Under the pieces are notes generated by a model. It did no database searches, was not told where the DNA came from, and worked only from the letters and a program-made list of their open reading frames with translations. A program made the position numbers and the translations under genes. Positions 17,470-26,598 of a DNA stretch of 64,000 nucleotides are shown one piece after another. Origin of the DNA: Natronolimnobius baerhuensis (GTDB taxonomy: Archaea > Halobacteriota > Halobacteria > Halobacteriales > Natrialbaceae); NCBI RefSeq assembly GCF_002177135.1, contig NZ_MWPH01000003.1:620001-684000 (forward strand), read 5' to 3'. How positions within the stretch are numbered: position 1 is the stretch's first letter; every line of letters starts with the position of its first letter.

Positions 17470-17727
17470 TCAGGGCGCGTCGTCATCCGTCGGATTCATC
17501 GCCGACCCAAGCCCGCCATCGTAGGCATCACGCTCACTGACCGCTCGCAGGCGCTGTTGCACTCGCTCCTCGAGTTCCGTCCGGCGTTTCGCATCGACGC
17601 TCGAGTCGCCCTCCAGCGACTCGAGTCGATCCTGTGTCTCACGGATGAGGGTCATCGCGTCCTCGGTCTCGAGTTCCGTTGCCCGATTGAGCTGGCGTTC
17701 GATCTCCTCGAGCGGTGACTCGGTCAT
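17470..17727 (-). CDS. small helical acidic protein
   Basis: 85 residues, nearly all predicted helix with heptad-like spacing (LEEIERQLNRATELETEDAMTLIRETQDRLESLEGDSSVDAKRRTELEERVQQRLRAVSE). Its C-terminus ends in DDDAP. The ATG giving MTESPLEEIE is chosen because the longer frame has Ser/His-rich non-coding composition. Such small coiled-coil proteins are common in haloarchaea, without assigned function. Confidence 0.62.
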   Translation of the reverse strand: MTESPLEEIERQLNRATELETEDAMTLIRETQDRLESLEGDSSVDAKRRTELEERVQQRLRAVSERDAYDGGLGSAMNPTDDDAP

Positions 17728-17840
17728 AGCAACGGTCTTGCTCCCAACCGTTGTGAATGAATGGCAAGAATGTGCCGACGTGCCCTCGAACACGACTCTG
17801 TGAGAGTGAGTTATACTATTCATCACGTTGAGAAGCCTGT

Positions 17841-18692
17841 ATGAGCGGTCCTTCACTCATCGCCCATCGCGGCTATGCCGGCATCGCCCCCGAAAACACC
17901 GTTGGCGCGGCCGTTCGTGCGGCCGGTCACGACGCGACGACGATGATCGAAATCGACGTCCAGCCCGCCGCTTGCGGAACACCGGTTGTCATCCACGACA
18001 CCGCACTCGATGGGAGACGTGATGGCCGCCCGTTGACCGACGCGACGGGTCCCGTCTGGGACGCCTCGCTCGAGGCGCTCGCAGAAACCAGCGTCCTCGG
18101 CACTGACGAATCCGTCCCGACGCTTCGGACACTGCTCGAGGCGATTCCGGACACCGTCGGCGTTAACGTCGAACTGAAGAATCCGGGCTGTGCGCCAACC
18201 GAACTGCGTGTCGGTGAGGCTCTCGACGCTGCCACACGCGAGGAGCGCCAGGCTGTCTGGCAGCCGTTCGTCGAGCGCGTCGTCGATGACTGTGTCGAGG
18301 CTGTGTTCGGTGGTGAGGTGCTCTTCTCGACGTTCTGTGAAGGCGCACTCGCAGCGGTTCGTGACGTCACGCCCCACTATGGGGTCGCCCCGCTCGTCTG
18401 GGATGACCTCGAGGCCGGACTGGAACTTGCTCGTCGCTACGACTGCGAGGCGATCCATCCACCCAGAAACGTCATCGCCGAGACAGCGCTTTCGAGCACC
18501 GCCTATGCGGGTTTCACCGCCAGCGAACCCGCTGTCGACGTCCTCGAGACTGCCCATGCGGAGGGGCGAGCCGTCAACGTCTGGACCGTCGAGACCTGGC
18601 AGCAGGCTGCCCAACTCGAGGCTGCCGGTGTCGATGGGCTCATCGCGGAGTATCCGGGGGTTCTCGAATGGGCTGCCGACGCTTCGGAGTGA
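17841..18692 (+). CDS. glycerophosphodiester phosphodiesterase
   Basis: 283 residues with the GDPD barrel motifs: AHRGYAGIAPENT (catalytic His and Glu), EIDVQ (metal-binding Glu and Asp), VIHD (second catalytic His) and VELKNPG. It releases sn-glycerol-phosphate from glycerophosphodiesters; in archaea the natural substrate is likely a polar lipid breakdown product or an inositol/glycerol diester. The C-terminus has NVWTVET, the usual final strand. No transporter gene is adjacent. Confidence 0.92.
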   Translation: MSGPSLIAHRGYAGIAPENTVGAAVRAAGHDATTMIEIDVQPAACGTPVVIHDTALDGRRDGRPLTDATGPVWDASLEALAETSVLGTDESVPTLRTLLEAIPDTVGVNVELKNPGCAPTELRVGEALDAATREERQAVWQPFVERVVDDCVEAVFGGEVLFSTFCEGALAAVRDVTPHYGVAPLVWDDLEAGLELARRYDCEAIHPPRNVIAETALSSTAYAGFTASEPAVDVLETAHAEGRAVNVWTVETWQQAAQLEAAGVDGLIAEYPGVLEWAADASE

Positions 18693-18701
18693 CAATACTC
18701 C

Positions 18702-19340
18702 TCACGGCGCCTCGCCGAAGCCAACGTGTAGCGCGAGCAACTGGATACTTACCGCAGCGACTGCACCGACTGTTGGCTCGAGAATCCACGCGCCAAGCAG
18801 TGTCTCGAGAATGCTACTGAGCGAGAGCAACGACTCGAGCGTGACGACAGCGAGGACGGCACACAACACGACGAGAAACGCCCAGCCGAACTGTGCCGTC
18901 TCGAGTGACAGTCGCTCGAGACCACCGTCGAACGCGAGCCAGCCGGCACAGAGCACACACGCAGCGAGATAGAGATTGATGAGGAAACCGGGACCGTCGA
19001 CGAGAGTCCAGAGTGCATAGCCAGCGGGCAAGAACAAGATGGGGAGATAGCAGACGCCGAGCCAGGCAAAGTCCCGGCCGGCGTGTGCGTTCGCACGCAG
19101 GTATCGAGAGCCGCCGTGCTCGAGCCAAATCGTTCCTGTTGTAGCGACTGCGAGGACGCCGATCCAGAGCCCCGCTTCGGGAACCCAGCTATCGGCTGTC
19201 GACCACTCGAGAAGGCGACTGCCGGCGATCACGAGGTGGCCGGTGAGCCAGGTGAACGCGACGAACGTCCCAACGGCTGCGCCGATTTCAGCGAGTATCG
19301 AGCCAGCAGTCGTCCGGAGCGTCCGAATCGTTCTGGTCAC
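18702..19340 (-). CDS. multi-pass membrane protein, GTG start
   Basis: About 212 residues with six hydrophobic segments (IGAAVGTFVAFTWLTGHLVIAG, AGLWIGVLAVATTGTIWL, WLGVCYLPILFLPAGYALW, LINLYLAACVLCAGWLAF, FGWAFLVVLCAVLAVVTL, VGAVAAVSIQLLALHV). No family recognised. A GTG at 19364 would lengthen it by eight residues, but the strong TATA box at 19371-19383 predicts transcription starting near 19350, inside that extension, so the GTG at 19340 (MTRTIRTLRTTAG) is preferred. Confidence 0.6.
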   Translation of the reverse strand: MTRTIRTLRTTAGSILAEIGAAVGTFVAFTWLTGHLVIAGSRLLEWSTADSWVPEAGLWIGVLAVATTGTIWLEHGGSRYLRANAHAGRDFAWLGVCYLPILFLPAGYALWTLVDGPGFLINLYLAACVLCAGWLAFDGGLERLSLETAQFGWAFLVVLCAVLAVVTLESLLSLSSILETLLGAWILEPTVGAVAAVSIQLLALHVGFGEAP

Positions 19341-19370
19341 CAGCGATCTTTTTCGAGTTCTCACAGCGAG

Positions 19371-19383
19371 TTTAAATAAATAT
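19371..19383 (-). promoter_or_regulatory. TATA box upstream of the membrane protein gene
   Basis: On the minus strand this reads ATATTTATTTAAA, an unusually long A/T block in this GC-rich segment. It lies about 35 bases before the GTG at 19340, which places the probable start of transcription about ten bases before that codon. Confidence 0.55.
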
Positions 19384-19479
19384 CTCTGCTACATGTGTTT
19401 GTGATTGTCTATCCTACTGAACACTAGTACCGACTAGCGGTTCGAATCCGACACTACTATTCTACAGCCGGGGCCGACG

Positions 19480-21081
19480 CTATCGCTCCGACTGGGTGTC
19501 TCGAGTCGGTAACGGGTCGGTTGCCGGCCCCTCGAGTACCTCGCCGTCGAGGTCGAATCGGGAGCCGTGACAGGGACAGTCCCAGCTGCCTTCGGCGTCG
19601 TTCCACTCGACGACACAGTACATGTGGGTACAGACGGCCGAGGTCGTATGCAGGTCGCCGTCGGCATCGCGAGCGCAGGCGACCGGTTTCCCACCCTCGC
19701 GGATGACGGTTCCCTCGCCGGGCTCGAGGGCGGCGTGGTCGGGGCCGAACAGCGTCTGGAGCCAGTCAGTTGCGAACGTACTCGCGGTGTCTGCGTTCTC
19801 GGTGAGCGTCGTTCCAAGCGAGGGCTTCGGGGTGAATCGAAGCGGGTCGAACAGGCTCCGTGTCGATGGCTGGTCGCCAGCGATCAGGCCCGCGAGCAGC
19901 CGGCCCGCTGCGACGCCGTTCGTCATTCCCCAGCCGCGAAAGCCGGTTGCGACGGAGACGTTCTCGGTTCGCGGGCCGGCACGACCGACGAGTGGCACCT
20001 GATCTGCGGGAACGTAATCCTGCGTTGACCAGTGGTACTCGACCGACCGAACCGGAAAATGCTCGCGCGTCCAGCGCAGCAGTCGCTGATAGCGATCAAT
20101 TGTCGACCCACCCTGTCCAGTCTTGTGGTTTTCGCCGCCGACGAGCAGCAGTTCGCCGTCCTCGTCGCGGTGGGTCCGCACCGAGCGATAGGGATCGCCC
20201 GGCCGGTAATACATCCCCTCAGGTGGGCGTCCGTCGAGTCGCACGCCGAGTACGTAGGATCGTTTCGGATGCATCCGAGCGAAGTAGCCCGCTCGGTCGA
20301 ATATCGGAAAGCCAGTCGCGAGAACAACCTGCCGTGCCCGAACCCGCTGTCCGTTCGCCCGAATCTGACACGGCGATCCCGGTTCGAGGTCTGTCACTTC
20401 GGTCCCCTCCGCAATCGTCGCGTCGTCGTCTTCGGCCAGCGCGTCGGCGATCCCGAGGAGGTACTTTCTGGGGTGGAACCACGCCTGTTCGTCGAACCGG
20501 ACGCCGGCCTGCGAGCGCTCGAACGGCGGCACGGACGTGACGTACGTCGCATCAAGCCCTGCTGCTCGAGCAGCCTCAGCCTCGCGCTCCATGGTATCGG
20601 GCTCGTTACTGTAGAGATACGACGGTACCCGTTCGAACCCACACTCGATACCGAGGTCCGCGATTCGCTGTTCGACGGTGTCGATGGCGTCTTCCTGTGT
20701 CTGGGCGTACTGGCGTGCCTGTCTCGAGCCGAACTCTCGCGTGAGGTGATCGTAGATCTGTCCGTGTTGGCTCGTCAGTTTTGCTGTCGACTTGCCGGTG
20801 ACACCCGTCCCAACCCGGTCGCGCTCGAGGACGAGCACGGTCTGGCCTTGCTCTCGGAGTTCGAATGCGGTCGACAGCCCGGCAATGCCAGCCCCAATCA
20901 CTGCGACATCGACTGGGTCATCGTCAGCGCCGAATGCCTGCTCGAGGGGTATCTCCTCGCTCGAGGGTCGTTCATCACTCGAGGGGGCGGACGAGTCAAC
21001 AGGTGGCTCCTCGAGTGTCTCTGCAAGCCAGGGCGAGGTCGGTTCGCCGGGGAGTGTGTTGGTGCGGGGCACGTTGGGCAT
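19480..21081 (-). CDS. FAD-dependent oxidoreductase with C-terminal Rieske domain
   Basis: 533 residues. An acidic N-terminal linker (about 1-55) is followed by a D-amino-acid-oxidase-type FAD fold: [30 protein letters not shown], and at the C-terminal side of the domain [24 protein letters not shown] Rieske [2Fe-2S] domain ends the protein, with CTHMYC and CPCHGSRF giving the two Cys and two His ligands. Bacterial homologues with this architecture are of the YhfW type, with unknown substrate. The ATG giving [14 protein letters not shown] is chosen over an upstream TTG. Confidence 0.88.
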   Translation of the reverse strand: MPNVPRTNTLPGEPTSPWLAETLEEPPVDSSAPSSDERPSSEEIPLEQAFGADDDPVDVAVIGAGIAGLSTAFELREQGQTVLVLERDRVGTGVTGKSTAKLTSQHGQIYDHLTREFGSRQARQYAQTQEDAIDTVEQRIADLGIECGFERVPSYLYSNEPDTMEREAEAARAAGLDATYVTSVPPFERSQAGVRFDEQAWFHPRKYLLGIADALAEDDDATIAEGTEVTDLEPGSPCQIRANGQRVRARQVVLATGFPIFDRAGYFARMHPKRSYVLGVRLDGRPPEGMYYRPGDPYRSVRTHRDEDGELLLVGGENHKTGQGGSTIDRYQRLLRWTREHFPVRSVEYHWSTQDYVPADQVPLVGRAGPRTENVSVATGFRGWGMTNGVAAGRLLAGLIAGDQPSTRSLFDPLRFTPKPSLGTTLTENADTASTFATDWLQTLFGPDHAALEPGEGTVIREGGKPVACARDADGDLHTTSAVCTHMYCVVEWNDAEGSWDCPCHGSRFDLDGEVLEGPATDPLPTRDTQSER

Positions 21082-21235
21082 GAGTCGACTCTCGTGAGAA
21101 TACAGCAACAGGTACCAAAAAACGGGTGCCCGCCGTGGCTCTCGACTCGAGCACGTCGGCTGGCTCGAGTGCGGCGTCTTCCCACGACCCGACCCTCACC
21201 GCGATGCTCTTGCTGACTGGCCGACTAGTCTCGAT

Positions 21236-21811
21236 ATGCCCCAAAAACGCCCCTCGCTCGAGGAGCCAGTGACCGTTCTACTGGTAGAGCCAAACCCTGG
21301 TGACGCCAGGCGCTTTGCCGAATCGTTCACAGACGCGAGTATTGCGTGTGACGTTGTCTCGGTCTCGAGCGGCGAGGATGCACTCGATTACATTCACCAG
21401 CGACATGAGTACGCCGACAGTCCACCCCCGGATCTCGTGTTGCTCGACTTCCATCTGCCAGATGTCAGCGGCGAAGACGTCCTCTCGGAGATCAAATCTG
21501 AACCGACGCTGCGACAGATTCCGGTAATCGTCCTCACGAGTTCGGACGCCGAAGTAGATATTGCGCGGTCGTACGATCTGCACGCCAACGCAACCATTCA
21601 GAAACCCGACAAACCCGACGAGTTCGTCGACCTCGTCCGCTCGTTCGAGAACTTCTGGCTCACTGCTGTCCGACTGCCCACAACCACCGATTCACGGTCG
21701 GATATTCATCCATCCTCGACCATCGACCAACCAGGGGCAGATCCGTCCGCAGAGTCCGACACGGAGCGCCACACTCGGCAACAGGGTCCTGAGCGTGGCG
21801 GAACTGACTGA
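21236..21811 (+). CDS. stand-alone response regulator (receiver domain)
   Basis: 191 residues. One CheY-like domain: LLVEPNPGDARRFAESF (here the usual acidic pair is partly replaced, E then D four residues later), LVLLDFHLPDVSG with the phosphoacceptor Asp, IVLTSSD with the switch Thr/Ser, and a C-terminal IQKPDKPDEF with the conserved Lys. No DNA-binding or enzyme output domain follows, only a 40-residue acidic tail. It would pass signals by protein contact, as in Rcp1-like regulators; the partner kinase is not adjacent. Confidence 0.88.
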   Translation: MPQKRPSLEEPVTVLLVEPNPGDARRFAESFTDASIACDVVSVSSGEDALDYIHQRHEYADSPPPDLVLLDFHLPDVSGEDVLSEIKSEPTLRQIPVIVLTSSDAEVDIARSYDLHANATIQKPDKPDEFVDLVRSFENFWLTAVRLPTTTDSRSDIHPSSTIDQPGADPSAESDTERHTRQQGPERGGTD

Positions 21812-21840
21812 CAGGTGCCAGTATGTGACAGCGTCGGCGT

Positions 21841-21926
21841 CTATAGTGACAACACCAACTATTTACACACTGATCGCCGAGCCATCTGTCGATCAGGTGT
21901 ACATTGACTTGCAGTGGCTACTATAG
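21841..21926. repeat. 86-bp imperfect inverted-repeat element, copy A
   Basis: The first and last ~36 bases are imperfect reverse complements (both ends begin CTATAGT and both inner ends finish CTGATCG), around a loop of about 13 bases. The same 86-base structure occurs at 52601-52686 with 73 of 86 positions identical; most differences fall in the loop. It lies between two convergent genes, so it could also act as a two-way terminator. No open frame is present. It looks like a MITE-type element or a dispersed structural repeat. Confidence 0.7.
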
Positions 21927-21944
21927 ATCAGTATCCGACCACGA

Positions 21945-22823
21945 TTAGGCGTCCTCGAGCAGGTCGGGCACCTCGTTGACCGACTCGAGGACGGCTGCGG
22001 CATCCTCGGCTTCGTATTTTCGTCGTCCCTCCTCGCCAGTCAGCCCGCCAGTTAGCACGCCAACGCCGTGATACTCTCGCTCCGAATCAGCATCGGCGGC
22101 GTTAGTCGCGGTTCGGACGTCGTCTAACGTATCGCCAACGAAGACAACACGCTCGGCATCGAAGCGCTCGGCGAGCGTCGTCAGCGCCCGCGGATGTGGT
22201 TTGCCTTCCTCCCAGTCGTCCATCGTGAACCGGTGCTCGAGCGAAATCGCGTCTTCGAGGCCGACGCGCTCGAGCGCGATCTCGGCTTCAGCCTCCGGGC
22301 GGCCAGTGAGGACGCCGACGTCGTACTCGGCGAGCAGTCGGTCGCGAGTTTCAGCCTCGAGGATGATCGGCTCGTCGTGGATGAACCCGCGGGTCTCGCG
22401 GTCGGGTTCGCCACCCTCGAGGCCGCGATACAACTCCGCACCGAGATACAGTTGCTGGAAGACGTCACGCAACTGCTCGCGATCCCAGCGCTCTGTGACG
22501 CGTTGGGTTGCCCGCGCACCGATTCGATCCCGGACTGCGGATTCAGCCGCCTCGAGGCCGCCACCCTCCTCCGCGATGGCGTCCGTGAATGCCTCGAGCG
22601 ATTCGTCGTACCCTTCCTCGGTCGCGAGGACGTACAACGCAGCGGCGTCGGTCAATTCCCAGTCGTTGTTGAACCCGCCTGCGTCTTTGAATAGCTGGAT
22701 GTCGTCTTTGCGAATCGTCCGGTCATAGACCGATTCGACGGACTCGAGGATTGCGCGCCGGTAGGAGTCGGCCACGTCGACGAGCACTCCGTCGATGTCG
22801 AGGACGACGGCGTCTGCGTTCAT
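21945..22823 (-). CDS. HAD-superfamily hydrolase (TIGR01548-like)
   Basis: 292 residues. HAD motif I is [12 protein letters not shown], motif II is GVLTGRP, and motifs III/IV are KPHPRAL and [12 protein letters not shown]. The cap domain is a helical insert (about residues 45-150) containing [21 protein letters not shown], a block typical of the archaeal HAD subfamily related to HisB/phosphoglycolate phosphatase-type enzymes. The substrate is unknown. Neighbours do not suggest a pathway. Confidence 0.85.
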   Translation of the reverse strand: MNADAVVLDIDGVLVDVADSYRRAILESVESVYDRTIRKDDIQLFKDAGGFNNDWELTDAAALYVLATEEGYDESLEAFTDAIAEEGGGLEAAESAVRDRIGARATQRVTERWDREQLRDVFQQLYLGAELYRGLEGGEPDRETRGFIHDEPIILEAETRDRLLAEYDVGVLTGRPEAEAEIALERVGLEDAISLEHRFTMDDWEEGKPHPRALTTLAERFDAERVVFVGDTLDDVRTATNAADADSEREYHGVGVLTGGLTGEEGRRKYEAEDAAAVLESVNEVPDLLEDA

Positions 22824-22941
22824 ACCCGTTCGAACGGGCGGGTGGGAATAAAGGCGGTCGATTTCGACTGTGGGTTCTGACTCTCGAGTTGTCCTGTCAT
22901 TGCTCCAAAATAGTTTTCACGTGATGGGTTGTGCGTGGAAT

Positions 22942-23079
22942 ATGGCTCTCGAAGTCCTCTTCAGTCTCACGACGCTTGCAGTGATCAGCGCGCTCGTCGC
23001 AGTCGGCGCGGCCTCGTACGTCGGAACGCGACTCGCATTTCGGCGATCCGATGCAGAGGACCTGTATCCGTCTCAGTGA
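22942..23079 (+). CDS. 45-residue single-helix membrane protein
   Basis: The translation is MALEVLFSLTTLAVISALVA followed by a short basic and acidic tail ending DAEDLYPSQ. One hydrophobic helix spans residues 4-30. It has correct codon bias and a possible CAAAATAG box about 35 bases upstream. There is no family or neighbour to suggest a job; the longer open frame starting at 22870 lacks such composition in its first 24 codons. Confidence 0.5.
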   Translation: MALEVLFSLTTLAVISALVAVGAASYVGTRLAFRRSDAEDLYPSQ

Positions 23080-23136
23080 CGGGCAGAACTGGTCGCTGCT
23101 GTCACACCCGCGATAACACCTACCGCTATCGGCTTC

Positions 23137-24030
23137 TCAAGCGAACACATCGCCAGCCGACGTCGGACAGCCGTCGGGAACCTGATTCTGTGGGTTGGTG
23201 CCATTTCCGCTCTCGAACGCAATCGTACTCCCTGACTGTTCCGTCCACCCACCGTTGAACCCGTCGTCCCACTCGGTGTCGGTGATTGTCATGTGGCTTG
23301 GCTCGCCGTTCGCTCCGGCCCGGAACGAGTAGTGGTGGCCGTTCATGTCGAACTCGGAGTCAACGACCTCGACCGTTCCCGGATTCCACGCCCAGACGCC
23401 CCGGCCCTGTCGATACGGTCTCGAGTCAGTCACACTCGCGACGCAGTTGTCGATGGTCCCTGCTGCGAGTCGATACTGGGCAACCCAGCAGTTCGCCGCG
23501 TAGCAGTCCCTGAACGCGACCGTCCCGCCACCCGCGCGGCCGGGTGGTGAGCAGTAAAATGCGTTGTCCGAGAGACTTTGGACGTTGACGCGCTCGATCT
23601 CGAGATGGCCGTCGTGACTCGGCGGGGTCCAGAAGCCCGTTGCGCCTTTTTGCTGGTAGTCGTCTCCGTCGCCGAGCCACACGTTCTCGATGCGAGAGGT
23701 CCCACCGTCCGTATCACCCACGCTGAACACGCTGTTGTCGCCCATCTCGACCGTGCCATGGATCGCAACGTTCCGGATTGTCCAGTCCGTCTCGACTGCG
23801 ACGATTGAGACGCCCGCGCCGGCCGCCGTCACATCGTACGTGACGTTCTCGAGTGTCTCGCCATCATCGACGAAGACGACCTCACGGGTATCTTCGGCGA
23901 CTGTGACGGTCTCGAAATCGCTCTTTGCAGTCGCTGTTGCCGTTGCCGACCCGACGACTGCGCCGCCGATCACTCCGAGACACGACCGTCTCGTGATGGC
24001 TCCCAGCTGCTGGTTGGTCTGGTTCGTCAT
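23137..24030 (-). CDS. exported beta-helix protein with Tat signal
   Basis: 297 residues. The N-terminus ITRRSCLGVIGGAVVGSATATATA is a twin-arginine signal with a Cys two residues after the arginines. The body is made of short repeated turns with strand-like NNxIxxxxVxG patterns (ENVTYDVTAAGAGVSIVAVETDWTIRNVAIHGTVEMGDNSVFSV, VAFRDCYAANCWVAQYRLAAGTIDNCVASV), typical of a right-handed beta-helix of the pectate-lyase type. Four or five Cys are scattered in the turns. Catalytic Asp/Arg motifs of pectate lyases are not evident, so a binding role is as likely as a lyase. Confidence 0.75.
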   Translation of the reverse strand: MTNQTNQQLGAITRRSCLGVIGGAVVGSATATATAKSDFETVTVAEDTREVVFVDDGETLENVTYDVTAAGAGVSIVAVETDWTIRNVAIHGTVEMGDNSVFSVGDTDGGTSRIENVWLGDGDDYQQKGATGFWTPPSHDGHLEIERVNVQSLSDNAFYCSPPGRAGGGTVAFRDCYAANCWVAQYRLAAGTIDNCVASVTDSRPYRQGRGVWAWNPGTVEVVDSEFDMNGHHYSFRAGANGEPSHMTITDTEWDDGFNGGWTEQSGSTIAFESGNGTNPQNQVPDGCPTSAGDVFA

Positions 24031-24130
24031 TGTTCCAGCCTACTCATTCATGTATTCATTATAGAATACGATGCATAGACTCAGTGGCTGAAAATATGGG
24101 AGTGTCGCTGTGCTATCGGTCGGTGGCTCG

Positions 24131-24778
24131 TCACGGAATAATCCCGCCGACGAGCGAAAACGCGAGCACGAGCAATGCGAGGGCATAGAGCACGTCCGCC
24201 CACAGCCACGAAAGCACGTTCACGACGTAGATCACGACGACAACGGGCAATCCGAGCAAAACGAGCGGGGATCGTTTCCACTCGAGGCGCGAGCGCGTCC
24301 AGAGCTGGTTCGCGTCGCCGGTGCTGGGAAATGCAGCCATCCCGACGGAGAGCCCGAGCCACGCGAGACCGAATCCGGCGAGGAGTGTCTCCCGTGGGGC
24401 CGATAGCACGCGCTCGAGGCTCACCGGCTCCTCGAGTGTGCCGACCACGACGGCGAGGCCGAGAAACGTGACGAGCGCAACGGCGGTGTTGACCAGAAAC
24501 GGCGCGACGCAGATGACGAACGTCTCGCGATAGCGCGCCGGCTGTTCGTGGCGGACGTAGCCCGCTGGGTCGCCGAATCGGAAGTAGACGACCTCGAGTA
24601 CCCGCACGCCGACGAGTTGACAAGCGCTTTCGTGGGCGAATTCGTGGACGACGACGCCGGGAATCGAGAACAGTCGAACTGCGATCCAGAGCATCGTTCC
24701 GATGCCGATGACGGCGAACGTGAGGACGACTACAAGGAGGACAATTACGAGAGACAGCGGGAGTGACTCGAGGGGCAC
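24131..24778 (-). CDS. membrane metalloprotease-like protein with HEFAH motif
   Basis: 215 residues. After a first membrane helix (LVIVLLVVVLTFAVIGIGTMLWIAV) comes VVVHEFAHESACQLVGV, with His45, Glu46 and His49 forming a zinc HExxH site at the start of the second helix. Four more hydrophobic segments follow. The arrangement fits DUF3267/M50-like intramembrane peptidases, but the third metal ligand (usually Asp in a C-terminal LDG motif) is not evident, so activity is uncertain. Confidence 0.68.
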   Translation of the reverse strand: MPLESLPLSLVIVLLVVVLTFAVIGIGTMLWIAVRLFSIPGVVVHEFAHESACQLVGVRVLEVVYFRFGDPAGYVRHEQPARYRETFVICVAPFLVNTAVALVTFLGLAVVVGTLEEPVSLERVLSAPRETLLAGFGLAWLGLSVGMAAFPSTGDANQLWTRSRLEWKRSPLVLLGLPVVVVIYVVNVLSWLWADVLYALALLVLAFSLVGGIIP

Positions 24779-24820
24779 GGAAACGTCTCGTCGGTCGACA
24801 ACGAACGGATGGCTGTTAAC

Positions 24821-25234
24821 TCATGTGCTCTGTTCGTCGCCGTCGTGGGCCACGTACAGCGTCCCCTCTTGAACCGTCTTCCGCTCGACCGGAACCGTGG
24901 GCTGATCGCCGCCGAGCGTGGTAAAATAGAACGCAGTGTCGACCTCGCGGGCAACCTCGAGTGCCGGCCGGTGTAACTCCGGGGGCAAGTTGCGCGCGTA
25001 GATGGCGTCTGCGTCGGCGTAGACCGCGAGGTCCGGATCGACGATATCGTCTTCGACGAACTCTACACCGGCGGGAACCTCGCGCTGGGTAATATCGGTT
25101 GCGACGACCGACACGCCCGCGTTCTCGAGTGTTACCGCGAGATCCGTGCGGCGACCGATTCCAATTTCGACGACATGTTCGAACCGAGTAAGGTAATTTA
25201 TTATTGACTCAAGATTGCGGCGAGAGTGGGACAC
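24821..25234 (-). CDS. UPF0146 family protein, GTG start
   Basis: 137 residues. The family core is NYLTRFEHVVEIGIGRRTDLAVTLENAGVSVVATDI, a Rossmann-like motif resembling SAM-binding methyltransferases, then DADAIYARNLPPELHRPALEVA. Function unknown. The best start is the GTG giving MSHSRRNLESIINYL (25234). That codon overlaps the divergent open frame of the archaemetzincin gene, so the two transcripts begin within a few tens of bases of each other. Confidence 0.82.
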   Translation of the reverse strand: MSHSRRNLESIINYLTRFEHVVEIGIGRRTDLAVTLENAGVSVVATDITQREVPAGVEFVEDDIVDPDLAVYADADAIYARNLPPELHRPALEVAREVDTAFYFTTLGGDQPTVPVERKTVQEGTLYVAHDGDEQST

Positions 25235-25273
25235 GGCGGGACGTTTATGATGGCCGCGCTCATAGCAGTTGCC

Positions 25274-25795
25274 ATGCTCGTCGACATCGTGCCGATCGGA
25301 AACGTCCCCGCGGAGGTCAAACGGGCAGCCTCCGGTGCGTTGCGATCGGTCTATGACTGCGAGGTCACGGTCAACGACTCGCAGTCGGTTCCAAACGGCG
25401 CGTACGACTCCGGGCGGAACCAGTACTCCGCCGAGCCGTTCATCCAACTCGCCGAACGCGTCGGTCGCGGTGAGAAAAACATCGCGATCACGCCACACGA
25501 TCTGTTCTATCGCCGGCGTAACTACGTCTTCGGACTCGCCTACCTCGACGGCAGCGGCAGCGTCGTCTCGACGTACCGCCTCCAGACCTCAAGTGACGGC
25601 GGCTTCTCGAATCAAAGCGCCAACGAAATCTTCGAAGATCGCGTCCGCAAGGAAATCGTCCACGAAATCGGCCACACCTACGGGCTCGAACACTGCGACA
25701 ACAACCGGTGCGTGATGAACTTCTCGCCGACCGTCCGCGAAGTCGACATTAAAGAGGAAAACCTCTGTGGTAGCTGTCAGCGCCTGATTAGCTAA
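25274..25795 (+). CDS. amzA: archaemetzincin-type zinc metallopeptidase
   Basis: 173 residues. The extended zinc motif HEIGHTYGLEHC gives ligands His130, His134 and His140 with catalytic Glu131, and a CxxxxC / CxxC pair (Cys141, Cys146, Cys165, Cys168) binds a second zinc, which is the archaemetzincin signature. It is a cytosolic metallopeptidase of unknown target. The ATG at 25274 (MLVDIVPIGNVPAEVK) fits the family start; an in-frame GTG at 25226 would add 16 residues and run into the UPF0146 start. Confidence 0.93.
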   Translation: MLVDIVPIGNVPAEVKRAASGALRSVYDCEVTVNDSQSVPNGAYDSGRNQYSAEPFIQLAERVGRGEKNIAITPHDLFYRRRNYVFGLAYLDGSGSVVSTYRLQTSSDGGFSNQSANEIFEDRVRKEIVHEIGHTYGLEHCDNNRCVMNFSPTVREVDIKEENLCGSCQRLIS

Positions 25796-25869
25796 CCCCG
25801 AGACCCATTTGTTCGTCCGAAACGCCGACGAACACAACTCCTTTCTTTTCGGCTTGTGTCTGTTGACCA

Positions 25870-26529
25870 ATGCCGACTCCCACCCCCTTTGAAACACAGA
25901 CGGCAGCGTACGACGACTGGTTCGACGCGAACGACGGCGTCTACCGCACCGAACTAGCCGCCCTCGAGCGCGCACTCGAGGACGTCGCTGTCGATACCGA
26001 CACGCAGGCTCTCGAGGTTGGCGTCGGCACTGGCCGGTTTGGGGCCCCACTCGATATCCCTGTAGGCGTCGATCCAGCCCACTCGCCGCTCGAGCGCGCC
26101 GCTGAACGTGGCGTCTCCACTGTCCGCGGCGTCGCCGAGTCGCTGCCGGTCGCCGACGACGCGCTCGATCTCGTCCTGTTCGTCACCGTCCTCTCGTTCG
26201 TCGACGACCTCGAGGTAACACTGCAGGAAGCCCGCCGTGTGCTTGCGCCCGATGGCACGCTCGTTGTTGCCGTCCTCAACCGAGCGAGCCCCGGCGGACA
26301 GGTGTATCAGGAACACAAAGACGAGGACCCCTTTTACGCCGAGGCTGCATTTCTGAGCGCCGACGAGGCGTGTACTACACTCGAGGATGCGGGATTCACT
26401 GTCGAGCAGCGCCGCCAGGCGGTGTTCGGCGATCCGACCGAGATCGACGCTGACGCTGAACCGGACGTTCGCGAGGGCCACGGCGAGGGCCTGTTCGCGG
26501 TGATTCGAGCCGACCCAACTGATGCGTAA
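25870..26529 (+). CDS. class I SAM-dependent methyltransferase
   Basis: 219 residues. The motif I loop is ALEVGVGTGRFGAPL, motif II is GVDPAHSPLERA, and motifs III/IV are LVLFVTVLSFVDD and GTLVVAVLNR. This is a Methyltransf_11 type fold with a short N-terminal helix (MPTPTPFETQTAAYDDWFDAND). The substrate is unknown; the FETQTAAYDDWF start is shared by small-molecule methyltransferases. Confidence 0.85.
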   Translation: MPTPTPFETQTAAYDDWFDANDGVYRTELAALERALEDVAVDTDTQALEVGVGTGRFGAPLDIPVGVDPAHSPLERAAERGVSTVRGVAESLPVADDALDLVLFVTVLSFVDDLEVTLQEARRVLAPDGTLVVAVLNRASPGGQVYQEHKDEDPFYAEAAFLSADEACTTLEDAGFTVEQRRQAVFGDPTEIDADAEPDVREGHGEGLFAVIRADPTDA

Positions 26530-26598
26530 CGCGTCGGACCGACCAGCGGGAACAACCACTTATCCGGAGGCATCCTACAGGGTCGTACCAAAGCGACC

